Shown here: piece after piece, positions 56,964-64,000 of the stretch
How the letters are laid out: each line of letters begins with the position of its first letter
Position numbering within the stretch: the first letter of the stretch is position 1
From: Diplonema papillatum
Lineage: Eukaryota; Euglenozoa; Diplonemea; Diplonemida; Diplonemidae
Reading direction: 5' to 3'
NCBI GenBank assembly: GCA_030068145.1
Contig: JAPJBO010000101.1
Location: forward strand, 248,001 to 312,000
Length of the DNA: 64,000 nucleotides
Notes under the pieces: model-generated
The model's database searches: none
What the model was told of the DNA's origin: nothing
The model's input: the letters and a program-made list of their open reading frames with translations, nothing else
Made by a program: the position numbers and the translations under genes

Positions 56964-57986
56964 ATGGAGTCACCGGATGCGTCGGAGGGAAAGGGTGGTG
57001 AGGATAGGGACAGGGAGGTCGGAGGAGTGCCGGGCGGGGAGGCGCAGCTTTCAAAGAAGAAGCAGAAGCGGTTGAAGCGCTTGGGAGGCGAGGCGGGTAT
57101 CGCGGAGCACTGGGAGCGGAAGAAAAAGGAATACAAGCAGCGCGTGAAGGAGCGAAAGGAGGCCGAGCGCAAAAACAAGGAAGCCGAATGGCTTTCCCTC
57201 TCGACCGAGGAGCAGCAACGCAGGAAGGACGCTGCCCGGGCGCAGTGGGAGAAAGTTGGCGAAGAGAAGAAAGCATTGGAAGCCCGCATCGAAGCAGCAA
57301 AGCTCGATCCCACATCGCGCTACCAGGTCGTGATCGATCTCGACTACGAAAATGAAATGGATGACCGCAGCATCAAGTCGATGGTTCAACAAGTTTCTGT
57401 CTCCTTTTCTCACCTCCGCAAGGCAGGGCTTCCATGCTGGCTCACATTGGCAGGCCTGAAGAAGGCCACCGACGGCGGTAAAATTGCAAAGCAGCTAACC
57501 AACCGCAACGGCTTCGACAACTGGCCCATGACCATCGAGCATAGGCGACTTCCCGACCTTTTCGCTTCGAAAGACAAACCTGTGGTGTACCTCTCGGGGG
57601 ACAGTCCGAACACGCTCGAGAAGCTCGAGCACGGCACTTATTACGTCGTCGGCGGCATCGTCGACAGGAACCAGCACAAAGGAATCTCGCTGCAGAAGGC
57701 GGAAACCTACGGCTTTGGGCACGCGAAGCTTCCCCTCGACGCGTTCCTGGCGGACGGCCGCCAGAATCTGTGCAAGACGCTGACGACAAACCACGCGGTC
57801 GCGGTGCTGGCCCATTTTGCGGAGCATCAAAAATGGAACGAGGCCTTCGAGTCGATCTTGCCGAAGCGGCGTGTCCTGCCTGAGAAACGGAAAGCGGCTG
57901 ACGCAAGTGACGAAGATTCAGAGGAGCAACCCAATGGCAGTGACGACACCCCCGCCGCAGAAAGTAGCGTCACGCCCCCCGCGTGA
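56964..57986 (+). CDS. TRMT10: tRNA (guanine-9-N1) methyltransferase, Trm10 family
   Basis: An intronless 340-residue protein starting at the first ATG of the frame. A Lys/Glu/Arg-rich helical N-terminus (residues ~30-120, KKKQKRLKRLGG and KERKEAERKNKEAEW) is typical of Trm10 and binds tRNA. The SPOUT domain runs from RYQVVIDLDYENEM (~residue 124) to ESILPKRR. It includes VVYLSGDSPN and the cofactor/catalytic loop GGIVDRNQHKG with the conserved Asp, then YGFGHAKLPL and TTNHAVAVLAHF. Trm10 enzymes methylate N1 of G9 (some also A9) in tRNAs using S-adenosylmethionine. The C-terminus is an acidic disordered tail. Whether the product is cytosolic or nuclear is not clear. It has no obvious mitochondrial presequence. 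Confidence 0.92.
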   Translation: MESPDASEGKGGEDRDREVGGVPGGEAQLSKKKQKRLKRLGGEAGIAEHWERKKKEYKQRVKERKEAERKNKEAEWLSLSTEEQQRRKDAARAQWEKVGEEKKALEARIEAAKLDPTSRYQVVIDLDYENEMDDRSIKSMVQQVSVSFSHLRKAGLPCWLTLAGLKKATDGGKIAKQLTNRNGFDNWPMTIEHRRLPDLFASKDKPVVYLSGDSPNTLEKLEHGTYYVVGGIVDRNQHKGISLQKAETYGFGHAKLPLDAFLADGRQNLCKTLTTNHAVAVLAHFAEHQKWNEAFESILPKRRVLPEKRKAADASDEDSEEQPNGSDDTPAAESSVTPPA

Positions 57987-58739
57987 TTTGTTGTTGGCAG
58001 TCCGTTGTTGCACTGTATCTGGTCGTCGACCGCAGCCACTCAAACGTGGAAACCCAACCCAATGCCTTGGAACTTCTTCCAAGGCTTGAGTATCCCACCT
58101 GCTTCAGTCTTCTGAAGATCCGCAGACTTCCTCTATCCGAAGCAAGAGACTGCGACTGACGATACTGACAGTACTGGGCCACTGGCTTGCTTTTCCTTGC
58201 CTCCAATAGCAGTCAACTGAAATCCTCAGCAAAAAAAGGATAGAAACTCCCCCGCCTCGGGAACACATTACTGCCCCGGGTTTCCGACTATGTTTCTTGG
58301 GAAGCCGATCCGAATCTCTGGCTTCTTGTTTCCAGGCGGAACGAGTCATTCTTTTCTTCTATTTTCTTGACGGCTTTCTTGTTGTTAGCTTGCGTTGTCA
58401 TCATCCGCACTTGGCTCTCATGTTACTCTATCGTCTGACCCTTCTGCGCTTCATCAAACTTTGTAGCACCGACGAGTTGTACAGAGCTTGGTTGATAGAT
58501 AGTATTCCAACAAACACAGCGGCTGCTTGCTCAGAGTAGGGACAAGAAGGAATCTCATTGACCCATTCATGCGCGTCTTTCGTCAGACGTTTGACCCGCC
58601 TCCCTGTTGACATTCAGGACCACAAGTTAAAAAGTGAGCTCAACAGGTAGGGGGCGGTAGTGGCATAGAGGAAAGACCAACAAACCTTGCTGTCAAGTTC
58701 GATTCGCCGTTCAAGGCCAGTGAACCAGCGAGGGGAAAA
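57987..58739. other. Spacer between TRMT10 and SPAG6
   Basis: No gene or prominent repeat is seen. An AG (ttgacattcag, to 58617) lies 120 bp before the SPAG6 start. Confidence 0.5.
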
Positions 58740-60302
58740 ATGGCGAGACAGACAATGCAGGTGTTCGAAGAGTACCAGAAGGCCAGAGTCAAGTTCGTCC
58801 AGCGAGTGGCCGAACTCGCGCAAAGGCCGCAGCAGATTGTGCCTCTGTACAAAGCCGGCGCCATGGCTTTGCTAAGGCCTCTCTTGCTCGACAACGTTGA
58901 AAGCATTCAGCAATCTGCAGCACTGGCGCTTGGCAGGTGTGAGTGACTCGACCCTGCACCTTCAGTTCTTATGACCTTTTTCGAGGTGATTCAGGTGGCC
59001 TCGTTTCCCAACCGGGCTATGCAGGGAGATACGCTCTTTTCGCTTTTAATAGCCGGGTCCAAAGGTGTTGTTCCGAACGCATTCTGTCCCTGAACCCAAA
59101 CCACGACAACAGGCTTGCGCAATACAACGACGAACTGGCGGAACAAGTTGTGCAGCAGGAGATCTTACAACAGCTGGTATGCATCGGTCAATAGTTGCTC
59201 CGAACGGTTTGAAAGCTAAGTTCAAGCGGCTAACCGAAAAAGAGATCATTCGCTTCGCTTCCCACCCACGGGCATGCAATTACAACAGTGGTTAGCAAAC
59301 AAAGCTCGCTTGACTCCGGGATTTCGAGTTTCTTTCTGTGTGCACTTCACTCTATTCGCTCTGATGCAATTTAATTCGTGCTCTTCTTGCTGGACACGTA
59401 TTTCCTCTCCGCTCATTTTTATCGTGGCGCCTCCAGGCAAGAAAAACAACTGGGGGGGATGGTGAGTAAGCAAGAGTCCTGTACTGCAGTATGTCTGCAA
59501 AATCACTCGAAAAGCTTCCCCCGCTGCACGCGGGCCTATCGCCAGCCGTTGCCATCCTCCTTCATCCGCGCTGAAGCTATTCTTACACACCAGAACCGGT
59601 TTGAGGGGGTGGGATTGAACAGACCGACCCTCCAGTACACTACGGGTACAGAGCAGTCACAGTTGTGTATACTTGCACCGCTGGTGTGTGGGCCTTTGAA
59701 GCGTGGATGATGCCTCTCGCGCTGCTCCCCTTGAGGTTCCTGGCTCATGCCAAAGCGCCGCCGCCCGGGTTAAGGGGTTGCGGCATCAGGCGTGGGCCGG
59801 TGCTGTGCCCCGGGTCCTTCCGTGCGTCCTCGCGACGTCGCCGCTGTCGATGTCGCTGCCGCTGTTGCTGCCGCTGCAGCCGCTGTCGGGCGGTTGGTTG
59901 ACGATCCCGGTCTGCACCCCGCCCGTTGCGCGTCGGCTTTCTTCTTCTCGGATACTTGCACCGCTGGTGTGTCAGAGCTCGAAACAATTGACCCCCCCGT
60001 TTCCTAAAAAAATGATCGATATGGGCCCAGTTTTGTCTAAAAAGATATATAAAAAAAACAACAGGTTTACTCGTTGTCGGAGCAGAATCGATACTACAAA
60101 AAGTCTGCCGCATTTGTTTTACGGTCCGTGGCTAAGCATTCACCGCAGCTAGCCCAGGCAGTTGTTGACGCAGGAGCCGTGGATCAGCTGGTCGGGTGCC
60201 TCGAAGAATTCGACCCGGGTGTGAAGGAAGGCGCTGCATGGGCCTTGGGTTACATTGCGCGGCACAATGGTGATCTCGCTCAGGTACGCCCTCTTGAATT
60301 CA

Positions 60303-60335
<33 letters not shown>

Positions 60336-62072
60336 ACATATTTGCACTTCCTGAGTCCAGAACACGGACTCAGCACTGTGACCCTGATGCCAACCATGAC
60401 GAGTTTTCCCACCAGGAGTTTGGGGTCAGGCTCATAGCACAGAGAGAGTTTGCACATCCTCGAGTGAGATGTGCAAGTCTGAACCGTATGCTGATGAAGA
60501 AGCTGACAACCACCCACGTTCTTTTCGTCCTGAAAGATAGAAGAGTTGCAGGCCAATGCAAGCATTAGGCAACTCACCAAGCCAACTGATGAAAGGCTAC
60601 ACTTTGTTTCAGACGTTACCCACTTTTAGAATGTAAGACCCACAAGTACTCAGACTTTGGATAGCTGCAAATCTATTCACGCTCCAGCCAGCTTATAAAG
60701 CAACCCACATGAAGAGTGAGCTTCAAGAACACTAATACCACGCAGGCTGTCGTAGACAACGGAGCAACGCATTACCTGGTTCTTTGTGTTCAGGAGCCGG
60801 AGCTGCCTTTAAAGCGCATTGCCGCATCGACTCTTTCGGACATCGCAAAGCATTCGCCGGAACTTGCGCAGGTCGTCGTAGACAACGGCGCAATCAACCA
60901 CCTGGCCCCTCTTATTACCAACAGTGACGCCAAGCTGAAGCGCCAGGTGTGCAGTCCTAATATATAGATCAACTCTTCGAGCACGCCTTCAGGAAGAAAA
61001 TAGGTAGCGATGGCGAATTATTCAGTGTGTGCGTTGGCTGCCCCTCCAGCAAGCAAAAAACAAAACATTCGATGACAGGTGTGCCAGTGCCTCGCGCAGA
61101 TTGCGAAGCATTCCGTCGAGCTTGCGGAGCTTGTCGTTGAAGGCGAGATCTTCCCGCGGATATTCACGCTGCTGAAGGACCTGGACGACGTCGTGCGCAA
61201 GAACGCGGCAACATGCATCCGCGAAGTCGCGAAGCACACGCCTGAGCTCGCCCAGCTCATCGTCAACGCTGGCGGTGTTGGCGCACTGGTTGATTACGTC
61301 CAGGAGACCACGGGTAACGCCCGGCTCCCCGGGATCATGACACTTGGTTACATCTCCGCGTTTTCTGACACTCTCGCGCTGGCAGTTGTCGTCAGCAAAG
61401 GTATTCCGCCCCTTGGCCACGCTCTTGAAAAAGAGACAGAAGACCACTTGAGAGCCGCTGCAGCATGGTCCTTGGGCCAAATCGGCCGCCACACACCGGA
61501 GCACGCGAAGTCCGTCGCCGACTGCAACATCCTACCGAAGTTGCTTGATGCGTACCTGGACAAGGAGTCATCGGACGACTTGAAGACGAAGGCGAAACGC
61601 TCGTTGAAGTCGATCGTGATGAAGTGCGTCCACCTGCCGGCACTCGAACCGCTTTTGCACCACAGCGCTCCTCCAAACATTTTGAAGTACATCTGCGCGC
61701 AGTTCGCGAAGATCCTCCCCAACGACATCGGCGCCAAGCGCGAGTTTGTCGCCAACCGCGGCCTTGCCACCCTGCAGAAGATCAAAGCAGAGCCGGGCTC
61801 CAAGCTCCACGAGTCGATCATGATCATCAACAAGTGCTACCCGCCCGAAATCGTCGAGTACTTTGATCCGTCGACGCCGAACACGTTCTTGGATAAGGTG
61901 CGCCCGTCCCTCTCTCACACCCTCGCCTCATCCTTTCCACCCGTTTTCACATTTCTTTCTGTCGTCGCCGAGCACTGCCTGTATTTTCTCTCGTGCCGAT
62001 GCAGCAAAAAATGGGTTGCTGGCAACCCGCTTTTGTTGTCAACAGCAGATGCACCCAAAGAAAAGGAAGTGA
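58740..62072 (+). CDS. SPAG6: SPAG6/PF16, central-pair armadillo-repeat protein
   Basis: Six exons, 58740-58936, 59113-59176, 60065-60283, 60746-60946, 61079-61897 and about 62046-62072, give 508 residues, against about 509 in human SPAG6. The start MARQTMQVFEEYQKARVKFV aligns with the SPAG6 N-terminus. Armadillo units carry the hallmark repeats LRSVAKHSPQLAQAVVDAGA, DIAKHSPELAQVVVDNGA and REVAKHTPELAQLIVNAGG. The late conserved segment HLPALEPLLHHSAPPNILKY is present. PF16/SPAG6 holds together the C1 microtubule of the ciliary central pair and is needed for flagellar beating. Donors are gtgtga, gtatgc, gtacgc, gtgtgc and gtgcgc. The final 9-codon exon (QMHPKKRK) is inferred from length and frame. 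Acceptors two or three dozen bases up would give a different tail. Confidence 0.93.
60301..60333 (+). repeat. (CA)n microsatellite in SPAG6 intron 3
   Basis: About 16 CA units just downstream of the exon 3 donor. Confidence 0.9.
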
Positions 62073-64000
62073 AAACCGAGAGCCCGAAAGTAGCCATCCA
62101 GTGGGTGAAAGCTCACCTGCAGGCCTTTACGAGTGCAGCGCTGTACAAGGCACTTCTCCATAGATGGAAACATAAAACCCAAAACCCAAGGCCAGTATTT
62201 GGTGGCAGCCACTACTGGCCGGCTGGTCCTGGTTCCGATCTTGAATACACCTTCGAATCTAAACGGGCGAAGCCCGTTTTTTTTATTTTAAATTGTACAT
62301 CTATACTGACGGGAACATTTCCGGAACAACGGTTGCACATGAAAGAGAAAACGAAGCCAACGAAAAAGTGCTAATACAGGAAACCCCCCCAGAGAGGTTT
62401 ATACCCTGTACACGCGAAGAACAAGAAACTTTTGCCTTAGCATTTTCATCACCTTTGGTCAGTTGATGCTGATCGTCCGTTGCTTCGTTTATCAGTGCAA
62501 GCCCCAACTCCGGAAATGTTCTTGCACCAATCCTTCCAAAAAAGAGGGGGGGATCCGGGGGGCACCGCCCCCCGGCCGAACGGTACGGTACAGCGTCACA
62601 GCTCGTGCGCAGGAAACACACAAGCTTCACAAAATTCCAACAGAATCTCGAAGCTTCACCAACCTATACACCTTCAGCTTCGACACCTCCATTTTCAGCG
62701 CTGTACAAGGCACCCCCCCCCCCCCCCCCCCCCCATTCCGAGGGGACTGCAGAGCTGGCAACTCGTTGTTATGCATGAGAGGTACGAGGGGCAGCTGCAA
62801 CGGTGGGAACAAGAACGGCTCACAAACGCCTCGAAGTTGCTTTCCTGAGGGATACCCATGGGGTTGCAAGGAAGTTTTTAGAGTGAGAATTCGCTTGAAA
62901 CTCCGGAGTTTTTGCTTTTTGAAAGTATGCAAATCCTGCAGGGATACGTTGATTAGTTGACTAGACCTCTTGAGGTTGTGCTGCTCGCGTTTGCACGAAC
63001 GCAGAACGCTTCCTCTTTTCGTGAGAAGAAACGTAAACGTTAGTTGTTCTGTGAACAGCTGCGACTCTACGACCATTCACAAACCACACAGATTGACATG
63101 TACCAAGGCTGATCACGAGCTCGCCTACTTTTTCCCTTATCCTCTTGGTACTTCCTGCGAATGGAAGCTCTTGCATTGGACGGTTGGCGACTTTTATTTG
63201 TCCCCCAGCGCAAATGTACAAGAAGGCACGCCGACAGGCTGACTGACGAAGAGGCAACGGGCAGAGGCAAACGGAAGAAGATCTATCGCATCCGTAACAA
63301 CTGCTACAGGAGCGAAGCCAGCGCCGCCGCAATGCGCTCCCCACCAACCCCACATTTCCTCCTTGCTTTGTACTTTTCTCCACGTAAATAGCCCTCTCGC
63401 CCTCTCCACCTTTCCCTCTTTCCCCTGTCCCATGAATCAGGCCTACCCATTTTCTTGTCTTAAATGAGAACCGACGGGGTCGTATCCTGTGAGCGCTATT
63501 CCGGTAACGCGTTCGAATCACGACCACGCAGTACCCTGACGGCTGGCGTACACATGCAGACAAGCGAAAGAAAAGGCAGACACAATGCATGCATGAACAA
63601 CGGGCGGCACGGCAGCTCGAAGCACGTTATAGCCAGCCGCTGCTGTAAGAGAAATGAGGGCTGCGGTCTCCCTCTCAAACCCGTATTCCTGGCAGGATCT
63701 TCTTTGCTATGTTTGTTTGTTTTCTTCTTCGTTTCGCTGCTCGTTGAACTGAAGGAAAGGGGTTGTGGTCCCAGGATTCCTCTGGGTGCTTCGAAACGAC
63801 TTGCCGCGCTCTCATTCGCGCACGAGGTGTCCCACTTCAACAGAGGACGAAGAAAGAGGCGGCCGCGAAGTCTCTTTTTTCTGCCTTCCCCATTGTTTTG
63901 TTCCAACGCCCTTCCTTTTTCTCAAGCAACCCTTCAACGGCTCCTTTCGGTGTTGCGAGTGACAGTCACGAAGCCAGTTCCATTGCGGAGTGCCCGTTAC
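62073..64000. other. Repeat-bearing right end, no supported gene
   Basis: It contains a 22-C run (62713-62734) and a relative of the MITE-like left arm (62921-62961). The minus-strand frame 62961-63590 has no motif. Confidence 0.5.
62921..62961 (+). mobile_element. MITE-like left-arm relic
   Basis: gtatgcaaatcctgcaggga followed by gattagttgac. It shares 16 bp exactly with 19633-19648. No right arm was found. Confidence 0.4.

Noticed and set aside
63480..63545. tRNA-like T loop (gttcgaatc)
   Set aside because: The flanking bases do not form a T stem and no anticodon or acceptor arm can be built. No other convincing tRNA was found by eye.

Overview
The window is nuclear DNA of a flagellated unicellular eukaryote. 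Genes have GT-AG introns and use the standard code. Two are motile-axoneme genes (CFAP57 and SPAG6/PF16), and the spacers are long and full of microsatellites and short dispersed repeats. The lineage cannot be fixed from the sequence alone. One-way gene order, GC-rich coding regions and protist-type repeat motifs would suit an euglenozoan such as a diplonemid, or an alveolate of the dinoflagellate/perkinsid side. I treat both as guesses.

Layout, left to right, all on the + strand: the 3' part of a coiled-coil gene, followed by degenerate copies of its own last exon (1-2.2 kb); CFAP57 in four exons (3.8-8.6 kb); a casein kinase 1 gene in at least seven exons (10.3-13.5 kb); an 8 kb repeat-rich spacer; a small mitochondrial-looking EF-hand protein (21.5-22.6 kb); a spacer with a ~350 bp CA tract; a ~2010-residue protein with a lectin/LamG-like region, a dual-specificity phosphatase domain and a six-unit repeat array (25.6-31.7 kb); a PABPN1-like RRM protein (33.4-34.8 kb); a possible two-exon micro-gene (35.0-35.4 kb); a 1725-residue low-complexity protein carrying two paired repeat domains (36.1-42.2 kb); PDS5, the cohesin regulator (43.7-48.6 kb); a C2/membrane protein with about seven tandem SH3/Tudor-like barrels (50.8-54.9 kb); the tRNA m1G9 methyltransferase TRMT10 (57.0-58.0 kb); and SPAG6 (58.7-62.1 kb).

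Functionally the genes are unrelated housekeeping and cytoskeletal genes: ciliary motility (CFAP57, SPAG6), chromosome cohesion (PDS5), RNA 3'-end and tRNA metabolism (PABPN1-like, TRMT10), and signalling (CK1, phosphatase, C2 and EF-hand proteins). They do not form a pathway.

The most unusual signals are genome-level. All eleven supported genes point the same way. The 5' splice sites follow GTNYGC and never have the usual A at +4. Several dispersed repeat families sit both inside introns and between genes. Two large proteins have domain architectures I do not recognise.
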